The notes under the pieces are model-generated. The model had not been told where the DNA came from. It did not search any database and worked only from the letters and a program-made list of their open reading frames with translations. Source: Paludisphaera mucosa (GTDB taxonomy: Bacteria > Planctomycetota > Planctomycetia > Isosphaerales > Isosphaeraceae). From it: 64,000 nt of DNA. Shown piece by piece: positions 1 through 8,173 of the stretch; the first letter of the stretch is position 1; every line of letters begins with the position of its first letter. The translations under genes and the position numbers were made by a program. Where the stretch lies: positions 2,480,001 through 2,544,000 of the forward strand of contig NZ_JARRAG010000002.1 in NCBI RefSeq assembly GCF_029589435.1, given 5' to 3'.

Positions 1-896
1 TCTCGCCCCTGATCAGCCTCCGCATCCTGGGCCTATCGGCCACGATCGAGCGGCCGAATACGTACCTCTGGTTCATCACGAGCAACTTGACCGCGGGCAC
101 CCCCGACTTCATCGGGCGGTGCGTCCCGATCCGGCTCCATTACGAGGGGGACCCGAAGGGGCGCATGTTCTCGGGAGACCCCCTGGCGTACGCCGCCGAA
201 CACCGCCTGCCCATCCTCGCCGAGCTGGCCGGGATGGTCCTGCGCTGGGCCCAGCAGGGCCGACGCCCGGGAGACCACAAGCATCGCTGCAGGCGCTGGG
301 CTGCCACCATCGGCGGCATCCTCGACGCCGGCGGCCTGGGCGAGTTCTTCCTGGCCAACGCCGCCGAGGCCGGGGCGGCGATGGACGAGGGCATGCAGGA
401 CCTCGCGACCCTGGCCGAGCACGCCGTCGGTAAGAATCTGGCCGACACCCACGGTCTCGCGGAACGCGATCCGGCCCCCAGGGGGCGGACCCCGGGCGAA
501 TGGGTGGTCCTGTTCGCGGAGACCCAGGTCCTCAAGGACCGGCTCGCGGTGGGCACCGTCAGGGGCAGGGCGACGGTCGTCGGCATCTTCCTGAGCGATA
601 AGGTGGGCCGCACCGTGACCATCGAGACGGCCGACGGCACGCGTGAGGCAACCCTCCGCAGGCGCGACGAGAGCGGCAACACGAAGTTCTACTATTTCTC
701 GATCGCGTTCCAAAAGTCCGCCGTCCCCGGGTCGGCCTCGTCGGCGGCCTCGGCGGCCGCGAGTCACGGAGCCGCAGTACCAGCGCCGGCCGCGGCCGGG
801 GGGGCTGCCCCGACCGCCGCCTCTCCTCCCCCGGCCGACGCGGCCTCGATCGGCGAACCCGCCCCCCCGACCACGGAAGACCTGGAATGGATTTGA
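1..896 (+). CDS. Primase/helicase-like ATPase, C-terminal part (5' end outside window)
   Basis: The reading frame is open from the left edge (first full codon at position 3) to TGA at 894-896, so the gene starts upstream; the TTG at 87 is only an internal codon. The visible residues include FITSNL, then GRCVPIRL, then a helical stretch (LPILAELAGMVLRW) and WAATIGGIL. This order resembles the end of the ATPase domain and the following helical domain of phage and plasmid D5-type primase/helicases, where the core is followed by a GN(N/D)L-like strand and an R-x-VPI-x-L strand. The last ~60 residues are Ala/Pro-rich and low complexity. The next gene is a family A DNA polymerase, which fits a mobile replication module. 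Family assignment is inference from motif order; the Walker motifs are not in the window. Confidence 0.6.
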   Translation, partial: SPLISLRILGLSATIERPNTYLWFITSNLTAGTPDFIGRCVPIRLHYEGDPKGRMFSGDPLAYAAEHRLPILAELAGMVLRWAQQGRRPGDHKHRCRRWAATIGGILDAGGLGEFFLANAAEAGAAMDEGMQDLATLAEHAVGKNLADTHGLAERDPAPRGRTPGEWVVLFAETQVLKDRLAVGTVRGRATVVGIFLSDKVGRTVTIETADGTREATLRRRDESGNTKFYYFSIAFQKSAVPGSASSAASAAASHGAAVPAPAAAGGAAPTAASPPPADAASIGEPAPPTTEDLEWI

Positions 897-946
897 AGCG
901 TGGACCTCCGCGGCGGGCGTGGACCTCGCCCGAACCTCCGAATAGC

Positions 947-1216
947 GAGGTCAACGATTGCAAGACTTCGACACATATAGGTTTAAGGCCTGGCCGTTAA
1001 CCTTGTTAACCTCTCGAGGGCAGCTGCAGCCCCGGGCGTGAAACGTGTCGCCATGGGGCGATTCCCGTGACCTGGCGTGGGGGGCGGCCGAACCCGCACT
1101 CGAGGTCAACGAGGTTAACGGACGCGACGAATGTGTTTGACGTTGAAGCCTCTAAGGCCTGTCGACCTTGTCGGCGAGAGGTCAACTCGAGGTCCACGTG
1201 CAGGCGTGAGGTCCAC
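947..1216. repeat. Iteron-like cluster of a 9-bp motif, GAGGTYAAC
   Basis: The 361-bp gap between the ATPase gene and the polymerase gene contains repeated copies of GAGGT(C/T)AAC or close variants. Forward copies lie at 947-955, 1102-1110, 1111-1119 (directly abutting the previous one) and 1178-1186. Variants GAGGTCCAC lie at 1189-1197 and 1208-1216. Inverted copies GTTAACCTT and GTTAACCTC lie at 996-1004 and 1005-1013. Short repeats of this kind beside replication genes can be initiator-binding iterons or operator sites. No DnaA box cluster or clear AT-rich unwinding region was recognised, so an origin role is only a proposal. Confidence 0.55.
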
Positions 1217-1257
1217 CGGCAAGAGGCCGCACCGCACCGATTCAGGAGCACCCCGCC

Positions 1258-3570
1258 ATGATCGAGATCGTCCTCGGCACCCATCGATGCCCGTTCCGCG
1301 ACTGGACGCCGGAGCAGGGCCGCGTCTTCGGCGGCCTCTTCGCCTACGACGTCGAGACGACCCGGTTCGACGACCGCGTTTACCTGACGCCGTCGCTCGT
1401 CCTGGCCACCGCCTGCGACGGCGGGCGGGGTTGCTTCGTCCCCCGCGACCTGGTCCCGGCGTTCTTCGCCGCCCACGCCGGTCAGGGCTTCATCGCACAC
1501 AACGCCGCCTTCGACCTGAAGGTCACCCAGGCCGTCCTGGGCGACCGGCTCGACCTTTACGACCTCGTCGACGAGGGCAAGATCTGGGACACGCTGATCC
1601 TGAAGCGGCTCCTGTCCCTGGCCACCGCCGGCCACACCGCCCGCAACGAGTGCGGCCTGGACGACTGCGCAAAGGCCCACCTCGGCCTGGAGCTGCCCAA
1701 GGACGTCAAGGACGCCGACGGCTGCGACGTCCGCACCGGCTTCGGCCGCTATCTGGGCCGGCCGTCCCGCGAGATCCCCGAGGAGCACCTCCGCTACGCC
1801 GCCGGCGACTCGCTGGCGACCTGGCACCTGTTCTGGGAGCTGAACCGGCTGATCAAGGTCGTCCTGCAGGACGCCTCCGGGGTCTGGGGCTACGTCGACG
1901 ACGCCTGGCTGCGGGACGCGATCCGCCGCTTCGGCCCCCTGACGCACCACATCCAGCTCCGCGCCAGCATCGTCACCGACGTCCTCAGCGCCACCGGCGT
2001 CGCCCTCGACGCCGCCCGCGGGGCCGAGAAGCTCGCGAGGGTGCGCGAGGTGATGGACGGGGCCAAGGAGCGCATGCGCCGGGGGGGCTACCTCGTCGAC
2101 CAGCCGGGCAACGTCAAGGCGATGCAATCGATCCTGGCGCGGTTCCGCCGCGAGCACCCGGGGGCGGAGCTGTGCCTGACCGAGTCGGGCGAGAGGTTCT
2201 CGACGACCGCGGAGGACCTGGCCGGGCTCGCCGCCGACGACGACTTCTTCGCCGACTACGCCGCCTACCGCGAGGCCGAGAAGCTCGTCTCGACCTTCCT
2301 GGCGAAGATGGGCCAGCCCCGGATCTACCCGAAGTTCAGCTTCCTGATGGAGACGGGGCGGACCAGCTGCTCGGGCTTCAACCTGCAGAACCTGCCGAGG
2401 GCCAAGGGCGGCGAGGGCGTCGCCGACACCATCCGCGGCTGCTTCGTGCCCGGCGAGGGCATGGTCTTCATCGGCAGCGACTACTCGCAGATCGAGCTGG
2501 TCATCCTCGGCTACGCCCTCGACCGCCAGTTCGGGCTGGGAACCTCGCTCCGCGACCTGGTCAACGAGGGCGACGTGCACCGGTTGATCGCCGCCGTCGT
2601 CCTGGGCAAGGAGCCCGGCGAGGTCGCCAGGCCCGAGCGGGACAGCGCCAAGCCGGTCTCCTTCGGCCGGCCCGGCGGCATGGGGGCGGAGAGGCTTCGC
2701 CGGGTCGCCAAGGCGAGCTACGGCAAGGACCTGACCCTCGAGGAGGTGCAGGGACGGATCGACGCCTATCACAAGCTCTGCCCCGAGCTGGACGCTTACC
2801 TGGAAGACGAGGTCGACGGCTCGCGGGTCCTGGCCGAGGCCCTGGACTTGACTCCGGCCCGATACCGCGAAGCCCTCGGCGGTTATTACGCCCGCGACGA
2901 CCCCGAGAACTTCACGCCGCAAGGATGGGTGGCGGGCATGCTCCTGAAGGTGCTCCGCGACCCCGACCCGACCACGAAAGGGCCGGCGGCGCGGCCTTAC
3001 AGGGAGGACGAAAAGGCCGCTCTCTGGGAGCTGGCCCAGCCGCTCTCGGCGCTGCTCGAGCCGAAACTACGCGAGAAGCTCGAAGGTCGCCGCCCGCATA
3101 AGCTCCTCTGGGAGGCCGTCCGCCGCTGGGCCGGCCGCCGCCCGGTGTTCACGGTCACGGGCCGGCTCCGCGCCCACGCCACGTTCAGCAGCAGCCGCAA
3201 CTGCGTCTTCCAGGGCGCCGCGGCCGACGGGGCGATCCTCGGCTTGTGGAAAGTCTGGCGCGCCGGCCACGAGCTCGCGGGTTTCGTGCACGACGAGGTC
3301 GTGAGCAGGTCGCCCGCCGACGACCGGGTCCCCGATCGCGCGGCCGAGATCCAGGGCTTGATGAAGCAGGGCATGTTGACGATCGCGCCCGGCATGGTCG
3401 TCAAGGTCGAGACGGTCGTCACGCGGTCGCTGAACAAGGCGGACCTGGACCCCCGCTACCTCCCCGAGGCCCCTGTGGAGGGGCCGGCGGTCGCGACGGC
3501 GCCGGCCGGTCGCGCACCGGGTGCCGACGTCTCGGGGCGAGGGACGGGATCGCCCGCGACGTCACCCTGA
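1258..3570 (+). CDS. Family A DNA polymerase with 3'-5' exonuclease domain
   Basis: A 770-residue DNA-dependent DNA polymerase of the PolA family, without a 5' nuclease domain. The N-terminal ~200 residues hold a DEDD exonuclease: YDVETT near residue 30, HNAAFDLK near 82 and YAAGDS near 181. The polymerase domain shows GRTSCSGFNLQNLP near 370, motif A (DYSQIEL, Asp near 408), the O-helix RDSAKPVSFGRPGGMG at 461-476 and motif C FVHDEVV near 675. The O-helix reads FGRPGG where cellular Pol I has FGxxYG; a PGG form is, from memory, typical of phage and plasmid-borne family A polymerases. The ATG at 1258 is preceded by GGAG about 10 nt upstream. The primase-like gene upstream and the iteron-like repeats suggest replication of a mobile element rather than chromosomal repair. 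Confidence 0.93.
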   Translation: MIEIVLGTHRCPFRDWTPEQGRVFGGLFAYDVETTRFDDRVYLTPSLVLATACDGGRGCFVPRDLVPAFFAAHAGQGFIAHNAAFDLKVTQAVLGDRLDLYDLVDEGKIWDTLILKRLLSLATAGHTARNECGLDDCAKAHLGLELPKDVKDADGCDVRTGFGRYLGRPSREIPEEHLRYAAGDSLATWHLFWELNRLIKVVLQDASGVWGYVDDAWLRDAIRRFGPLTHHIQLRASIVTDVLSATGVALDAARGAEKLARVREVMDGAKERMRRGGYLVDQPGNVKAMQSILARFRREHPGAELCLTESGERFSTTAEDLAGLAADDDFFADYAAYREAEKLVSTFLAKMGQPRIYPKFSFLMETGRTSCSGFNLQNLPRAKGGEGVADTIRGCFVPGEGMVFIGSDYSQIELVILGYALDRQFGLGTSLRDLVNEGDVHRLIAAVVLGKEPGEVARPERDSAKPVSFGRPGGMGAERLRRVAKASYGKDLTLEEVQGRIDAYHKLCPELDAYLEDEVDGSRVLAEALDLTPARYREALGGYYARDDPENFTPQGWVAGMLLKVLRDPDPTTKGPAARPYREDEKAALWELAQPLSALLEPKLREKLEGRRPHKLLWEAVRRWAGRRPVFTVTGRLRAHATFSSSRNCVFQGAAADGAILGLWKVWRAGHELAGFVHDEVVSRSPADDRVPDRAAEIQGLMKQGMLTIAPGMVVKVETVVTRSLNKADLDPRYLPEAPVEGPAVATAPAGRAPGADVSGRGTGSPATSP

Positions 3571-3593
3571 ACCTGGAATCCACGAGGGCCGCC

Positions 3594-3725
3594 ATGCCGT
3601 CCGTCGCCGAACTGGAACGCCGCCTGCCGGCCGCCCTCGGCGGGCCGTCGCCTGCGGGATCGCCGTCGACGACGACCCGTATCGTCGGCCGAGAGTCGGC
3701 GTGTCGTCCGCGTCGGAAGGCCTGA
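3594..3725 (+). CDS. Small ORF, 43 residues
   Basis: A short ORF begins at ATG 3594 after GAGGG with 5-nt spacing, 24 bp downstream of the polymerase stop, and ends in TGA at 3723-3725. The product starts MPSVAELERRLPAALGG and becomes basic at the C-terminus. Nothing identifies a function. It may be a short hypothetical gene translated with the polymerase, or the remnant of a longer one. Support is limited to the ribosome binding site, position and codon use. Confidence 0.3.
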   Translation: MPSVAELERRLPAALGGPSPAGSPSTTTRIVGRESACRPRRKA

Positions 3726-3854
3726 CGCGCCGCCATCGGATGTCATCTTCACCTGTGCATCGTTACCATGAGTTCTCGGGACCGAGACGGGGCCGCGGGC
3801 ATTCGTCCCAGGACGCCGCGGCCGATCCCGACCAAGCCGAAGGAGCGCGAGCCC

Positions 3855-4664
3855 ATGTCACGGGAAACGATTGCAAAACACGACTCCGAGTCGATCGAGG
3901 GCGAGCGGCCCGCCTGGGGGGAGGACGCCGGGGCCGACGCCGGCGACGGGCGGGCGATGACGCGGATTCGGGGCCTCAGGGCCGTCTCGGCCGAGGAGCG
4001 AGGCGACGCTTTCGATGACGTCCCCCCGGCTCCCGAGGCCCCCGCGCCGATTGGTGCGCGAAGCGCCGAAGCATCGCGGGATGACGCCAGGGCGACCGCG
4101 CCCTCGGCCGGGCAGGTCAGCGACCACTTCGCCGCCCATCTGGCCGATACGAGCGGCGCCGTCTTCATGTACGCGAGCATGGCGTCGGTGCTGCGCCAGG
4201 CCGACCTCACGGCCTTCAAGAAGTTCCGGGACAAGCTCCTGGCCGATTGCGGGGGCCCGACGGACCCGGTCGAGGTGATGCTGGTCGAGCAGCTGGCCCT
4301 GGCCCACCTCAACGTGGGCCGGCTCCACTTCAAGTCCGCCACCGTCGAAGGCCTGGAGGCGGCGAAGGTCTATGGCGGGCTGGCGGTGCTGCTGATGGGC
4401 GAGTTCCGCAGGACGGCCCTGGCGCTGCAGGCCTATCGCGCCCCGGCCAGGGGGCGGGCCGCCTCGGCCGGCGAGGCGGCGATGAGCCCCGGAGCCGTCG
4501 CGCCGGACGGATCGAACGTCGAAGGGGCCGACATCGAACAAGGAAATAACCCCGGGGGCGACGAGCATGGCGACGGCACGATCCCTCTGCCCGAACCCGA
4601 AGCGGGTGGAGGCGGGCCGCAGGAATCGCGGGAGGCGGCTCGGGCTCGGCGACGCCGGGCGTGA
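3855..4664 (+). CDS. Conserved-looking hypothetical protein of the replication module
   Basis: Starting at ATG 3855, which has GGAG about 10 nt upstream, the product is 269 residues; an in-frame ATG at 3768 would add 29. It has a low-complexity acidic/Ala N-terminus. A compact predicted helical core follows (HFAAHLADTSGAVFMYAS, then FKKFRDKLLADCGGP, then MLVEQLALAHLNVGRLH), and a Gly/Glu-rich tail. The helical core looks genuine: it is the only region with regular amphipathic spacing. I do not recognise a family with known function. It lies between the polymerase and two small genes on the same strand and overlaps the next gene by 98 bp. A structural or nucleoprotein role for the element is possible but unsupported. 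Confidence 0.6.
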   Translation: MSRETIAKHDSESIEGERPAWGEDAGADAGDGRAMTRIRGLRAVSAEERGDAFDDVPPAPEAPAPIGARSAEASRDDARATAPSAGQVSDHFAAHLADTSGAVFMYASMASVLRQADLTAFKKFRDKLLADCGGPTDPVEVMLVEQLALAHLNVGRLHFKSATVEGLEAAKVYGGLAVLLMGEFRRTALALQAYRAPARGRAASAGEAAMSPGAVAPDGSNVEGADIEQGNNPGGDEHGDGTIPLPEPEAGGGGPQESREAARARRRRA

Positions 4665-4899
4665 GCGGCTGCGTCAGGCGGCCCTGGCCCGGAGGCCGTG
4701 GGAGCACTCCACCGGGCCGAAGACGGCCGAGGGCAAGGCCCGATCGGCGGCCAACGGCAAGCTCCGCCAGAAAGGGCCGAGGTCGGTGCGCGAGCGGCGG
4801 GCCGAGGCGGCCGGGTTCCGGGCCCTGATCGGGCTCATGCAGGCCGGCCGCAAGTCGTCGGCGACGGGACCGGGGCCCGGCCCGTCGATGGCGGTGTGA
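4567..4899 (+). CDS. Small basic protein with a PWEHSTGPKTAEGKA motif
   Basis: A 110-residue, strongly basic protein. The N-terminal part reads NPKRVEAGRRN and the centre reads RPWEHSTGPKTAEGKARS, followed by NGKLRQKG. From memory, small proteins with the same PW-x-x-STGP-x-T-x-EGKA core occur in many copies in planctomycetes and some cyanobacteria; their function is unknown to me. The gene overlaps the 3' end of the preceding gene by 98 bp in a different frame, so a later start is possible, but the conserved core lies outside most of the overlap. The basic composition would suit nucleic-acid binding; that is inference only. Confidence 0.65.
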   Translation: MATARSLCPNPKRVEAGRRNRGRRLGLGDAGRERLRQAALARRPWEHSTGPKTAEGKARSAANGKLRQKGPRSVRERRAEAAGFRALIGLMQAGRKSSATGPGPGPSMAV

Positions 4900-4920
4900 T
4901 CGTCGTGGAGGGTGAAGGAG

Positions 4921-5091
4921 ATGGCGACCACGAGACGCCGCAGCAAGGAAGTCGAGGACCGGGTTTCGATATCGGCCGACGACGCGACAAGCACCCCGGC
5001 ATACGCGGCGACGATCGCGCGAAACCGGTTCGCCCGCGGTTTTGATGATCCGGGTCGGTTAGAGCGGTTTCCTGTTGATTGTGGCGGTTGA
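4921..5091 (+). CDS. Small ORF interrupted by the IS630 insertion
   Basis: ATG 4921 follows GGAG (4914-4917) at good spacing and encodes a polar peptide beginning MATTRRRSKEVEDRVSISAD, with an AATIARNRFARGFDD segment. The IS630-family element enters at the TA dinucleotide 5060-5061, so the last ~10 residues come from the element and the ORF stops at 5089-5091. If the element and one TA are removed, the frame continues through 6100 for roughly 75 more codons to about 6330. The original gene was therefore probably longer. No family was recognised. Confidence 0.45.
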   Translation: MATTRRRSKEVEDRVSISADDATSTPAYAATIARNRFARGFDDPGRLERFPVDCGG

Positions 5092-6099
5092 CGCGGTTAT
5101 CCCAAGATGGCTATGGAGGGCCACCCGGGATGAAAGCCTACTCGACCGACCTCCGCGAGCGGGTGGTCGCGGCGTGCGACGCCGGCGACGCCACCCGCGA
5201 GCAGGTCGCCGCCCGCTTCTCGGTGAGCGTCGCGTGGATCCGCAAGCTGATCCGCCAGCGTCGCGAGACCGGCTCGATCGCCCCCAAGCCTCGCGGCGGC
5301 GGGCGGGCGCCGGCCTTCGACGCCGACGCCGCCCTGCGGCTCCGAGAGGCGGTCCGGGCCGACGACGACGCCACGCTGCAGCAGTTGGCCCGCGCCGCCG
5401 GCGTGGCGTGCTGCAGCTCGGCCGTGCACCGGGCGCTCGTCCGCCTGGGGATCACTCGCAAAAAAAGTCGCGGCGGGCGGCCGAGCAGGACCGCCCCGGG
5501 CTGAAGGCCGAGCGTGCCGCCTGGCGCGACGAGTTCGCGACGCTCGACCCGACCCGGCTGGTCTTCGTCGACGAGACGGGCTCGAGCACGGCGATGGATC
5601 GGACGCACGGCCGCTCGCCCAGCGGCGTGCGCGTCGACGGCCCGGTCCCGCACGGCCACTGGAAGGTCGTCACGCTCACGGCGGCCGTCCGGCTGGGGGG
5701 CGTCGGGGCCTGCCTGGCGTTCGACGGGGCGACAGACTCGGCCGCCTTCGAGACCTACGTCGAGCGATGCTTGGCGCCGACGCTGAGGCCCGGAGACGTC
5801 GTGATCCTCGACAACCTGTCATGCCACAAGACGGCCGAGGCGGCCCGTCTCATCGCCGCCGCCGGGGCCGAACTGCGGTTCCTGCCGCCGTACAGCCCCG
5901 ACCTCAACCCGATCGAGCGGATGTTCTCGAAGGTCAAGGCCTGGCTCCGATCGGCCAAGGCCCGGACGATCGGCGGCCTGATCGAGGCGATGGGCGACGC
6001 CCTGCGGGCCGTCCGTCCCGCCGACGTGCTGGGCTGGTTCCGCCATAGCGGATATCAGCCCCGCCGATCAAGCGATACACCCGACGAGAAACCGCTCTA
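5060..6099 (+). mobile_element. IS630-family insertion sequence with TA target duplication
   Basis: The inverted ends GAGCGGTTTC (5062-5071) and GAAACCGCTC (6088-6097) are perfect over 10 bp and are each flanked by TA (5060-5061 and 6098-6099). Duplication of a TA target is the hallmark of IS630/Tc1-mariner transposition. The element is about 1.04 kb and carries one transposase encoded in two overlapping frames. It sits inside a small ORF at the end of the replication module, and the copy appears structurally complete. Confidence 0.92.
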
Positions 6100-6100
6100 G
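5130..6100 (+). CDS. IS630-family transposase, two frames joined by a -1 frameshift
   Basis: The first frame (from ATG 5130, MKAYSTDLRERVV, to stop 5504) holds the helix-turn-helix domain, with EQVAARFSVSVAWIRKLI as the recognition region. The second frame holds the DDE catalytic domain: FVDETG, VILDNLSCHK and DLNPIERMFSKVK supply the acidic triad. The frames overlap around a run of seven A (5460-5466), and a -1 slip there continues the HTH frame into the catalytic frame. IS630 elements commonly use such programmed -1 frameshifting. The stop TAG at 6098-6100 uses the TA of the target duplication. An ATG 51 nt upstream in the first frame is possible but less likely. Confidence 0.9.
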
Positions 6101-6116
6101 AACGTCGGGCTGACGC

Positions 6117-6260
6117 CTCGACCTCGACGAACTCGCGATCACCATCCGTTCCCTCGACCTCGCCCCGGACCGCGTCGCCTTCATCGTCGCTTCGACCGTT
6201 TTGCAGGCAGCATGCCCGCGGTGCTGCCACCCATCCGGCCGCTTCCAACGGTCAGCCCTC
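6117..6260 (+). pseudogene. Remnant of an ISL3-type transposase N-terminus
   Basis: In the frame starting at 6117 the translation reads LDLDELAITIRSLDLAPDRV followed by QAACPRCCHPSGRF. A strand-rich segment followed by CPxC-x-x-PS is the pattern of the zinc-binding N-terminus of ISL3 transposases, as in the intact element of this window near 48870-48930 (AACPTCGCSSPRV). The similarity stops after ~48 codons and the rest of the stretch to 6612 holds no recognisable gene. The assignment rests on one short motif. Confidence 0.35.
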
Positions 6261-6623
6261 GGGGGGCCTCGAGGCCCCGGCCCCCGGGGCGGAGACGAAT
6301 CGAGTCCTCGTACGCGCGGAATAGAGGGACTAATCTCGCCTCCCGAAGATCCACGCCCTGCTCTGCGACCCCGGCCGCGGGGAGGAGATGACCCTGCGCT
6401 GCGGATCGTCGGCCGAACGGCTCCGAAGGGCGCTCGCCCGCAAGGCGGCCGGGGGGGTGCCTCCTCGCCCGCGAGTGCGGCGTTGAGGCCGTAACACCAT
6501 CTAACGGAGGCCGCTGACGCCAGCCTCCGGTCCGCTTGCTTCCCGGTGTCTGCGATCCGCCCGGGAGAGTGCGGTCTCCAAGATGACCCGATCCGCGACC
6601 AGCAGTGCGCCGGTCGACCACAC

Positions 6624-8162
6624 GAATGGCACTTAGATTTTGCTAGCTCGTTTGAGGATCTGGAGCTTGATCTCCTTCCGCGGTCGCTTCAGCTCTTCAT
6701 ACCCCCTCGGCCCCTTCTTGGTCATGCGGGGCTCGAACCGGTCGGGTCGGTCGCCGACCCGGTGCACGGCGATGGCCCGCAGCAATCGCTCGTAGAGCGC
6801 CGCAAGCCGGCCCGCGCCGCGGCCGGCCGGGTCGGCGAGCTGCGGCCGGAACGCCTCCAGCACCTGCAGCGACGCCTTGAAGCTGATCGAACGCGGCGCC
6901 ACCCCCACGCCGGCCGCCGCCTGGGCCATGACCGTGCGGATCAGGTTGTACGCCAGGACGTGGGCCCAGATCTCCTTGCGAACAAGTTCCGGGGTCTTGC
7001 AGCGCAACCTGTCCATCTGGAGCGTGATCTTGATCGACCTCAGGTCGAGCTCGTTATTCCACCGGGCCCGGTACAGCCCGGCCAGTTCCTCCCGGCTCGC
7101 CTGCGCCGGGTCCAGCAATGTCGTCACCACCACGATCGACCGCGTCCGGAACCCCGGCTGAACGACGCGGAAGCGGGTCTCGCGCACGGTGATCGAGCCG
7201 GGCAGCTCGTTGTAGGTCTTCCGGTCCACCGAGCGGATCGAGGTCGGCTTCTTCCAGACGACTAGGTGGTCGTCCTTGCCCAGGCGGGCCCCCTTGCGGA
7301 AGTCGGCCCGGCGATGAGCCGAGAGGCGGCTGACGGTGTCCACCCCGCGTTCCTTCAGCAAGTGCATGCCGACCCAGCCCGACATCAGGCGGTCGCCCAG
7401 CAGCACGTCGCCGGGGCGGAGCACGTCCCACAGGCGCCGCAGCAGGCTGACCTCGCCCTGGCCCTTGCCGGCATAGCGGCAGACGCCCAGGTCGAGGATC
7501 GCGCCGCAGGACAGCGAGATGATCGCCCCGATGCGAGCCGGGGCGAAGCTCGTCCCGGGGACCTGGTTGTAGGCCAGAGGGTACTCGCGGCGGTTCTCCG
7601 CCGTGTCGGGCATGGAGACCGTCGAGCCGTCGAAGAGGCAGACGCGGCGGCCCTTCCAGAGCCACCGCCGATCGACCCGGGCGTCCAGCGACTGCCCTAC
7701 CCGGCGGGCCACGGCGGAGAAGAAGCCCTCGGGCAGTCGCTTCCTCGCCTGGCAGTACGCCCCGGTCTCGGAGCTGCAGGGCGGCAACCCCCGCGCGGCG
7801 CGATCGGCGACCAGCCGCGCGACGGCGGCGCGGCAGGAGTGGTCGGCGTTGAGGGCCTGGCCGAGGAAGACCCAGAGCGTCACCAGCGGGGTGTAGATCC
7901 GGTCCTTCCAAGTCGCCTTGATCTCGCGGAGGGCCTCTTGGAGGCAGTCGGCGGTGAGGACGTCGGTGAACGGGAGGCCGCCCTCCTGGAGGAACTGGCG
8001 GCGAAGGGCGTCGACCTGATGGCGGAGGTGACCGTTGGAGGGTAGTCGCATCGCTCGGCCCCGGAATGGTGGAGGATGAATCCCTTACCCATCGGAGCCG
8101 GATCGCCGGCAGATTCCCATCCTGCTCTCGGCGTAAAGCTTACGGAAATCTACGTGCCATTC
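6624..8162 (-). mobile_element. IS4-family insertion sequence, copy A
   Basis: A 1,539-bp element bounded by GAATGGCACTTAGATTT at the left end and its inverted counterpart GAATGGCACGTAGATTT at the right end (one mismatch in 17). It is flanked by the 11-bp direct repeat GTCGACCACAC (6613-6623 and 8163-8173). Its length equals that of copy C at 39018-40556, and the encoded transposases are identical in sequence. Copy B abuts it, separated only by the shared 11-bp repeat. Confidence 0.93.
6633..8051 (-). CDS. IS4-family transposase (copy A)
   Basis: A 472-residue DDE transposase. The first catalytic Asp lies in LFDGSTVSMPD and the second in LLGDRLMSGW. The IS4 signature Y-(2)-R-(3)-E-(6)-K is present as YRARWNNELDLRSIK. 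A helical N-terminal region with LRHQVDALRRQFLQEGG precedes the catalytic domain. No frameshift or stop interrupts it, so it should be functional. It is identical residue for residue to the copy at 39129-40547, and the translations in the other frames also match, which means the DNA is the same. The start at 8051 is kept because copy C begins at the equivalent codon. Confidence 0.95.
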   Translation of the reverse strand: MRLPSNGHLRHQVDALRRQFLQEGGLPFTDVLTADCLQEALREIKATWKDRIYTPLVTLWVFLGQALNADHSCRAAVARLVADRAARGLPPCSSETGAYCQARKRLPEGFFSAVARRVGQSLDARVDRRWLWKGRRVCLFDGSTVSMPDTAENRREYPLAYNQVPGTSFAPARIGAIISLSCGAILDLGVCRYAGKGQGEVSLLRRLWDVLRPGDVLLGDRLMSGWVGMHLLKERGVDTVSRLSAHRRADFRKGARLGKDDHLVVWKKPTSIRSVDRKTYNELPGSITVRETRFRVVQPGFRTRSIVVVTTLLDPAQASREELAGLYRARWNNELDLRSIKITLQMDRLRCKTPELVRKEIWAHVLAYNLIRTVMAQAAAGVGVAPRSISFKASLQVLEAFRPQLADPAGRGAGRLAALYERLLRAIAVHRVGDRPDRFEPRMTKKGPRGYEELKRPRKEIKLQILKRASKI

Positions 8163-8173
8163 GTCGACCACAC

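Noticed and set aside
1006-2922. 638-residue - strand ORF opposite the polymerase gene
   Set aside because: Composition typical of an antisense shadow and no recognisable domain.
1131-3101. 656-residue + strand ORF overlapping the polymerase gene
   Set aside because: Arg/Pro/Gly-rich shadow frame produced by high GC; the polymerase frame carries all the motifs.
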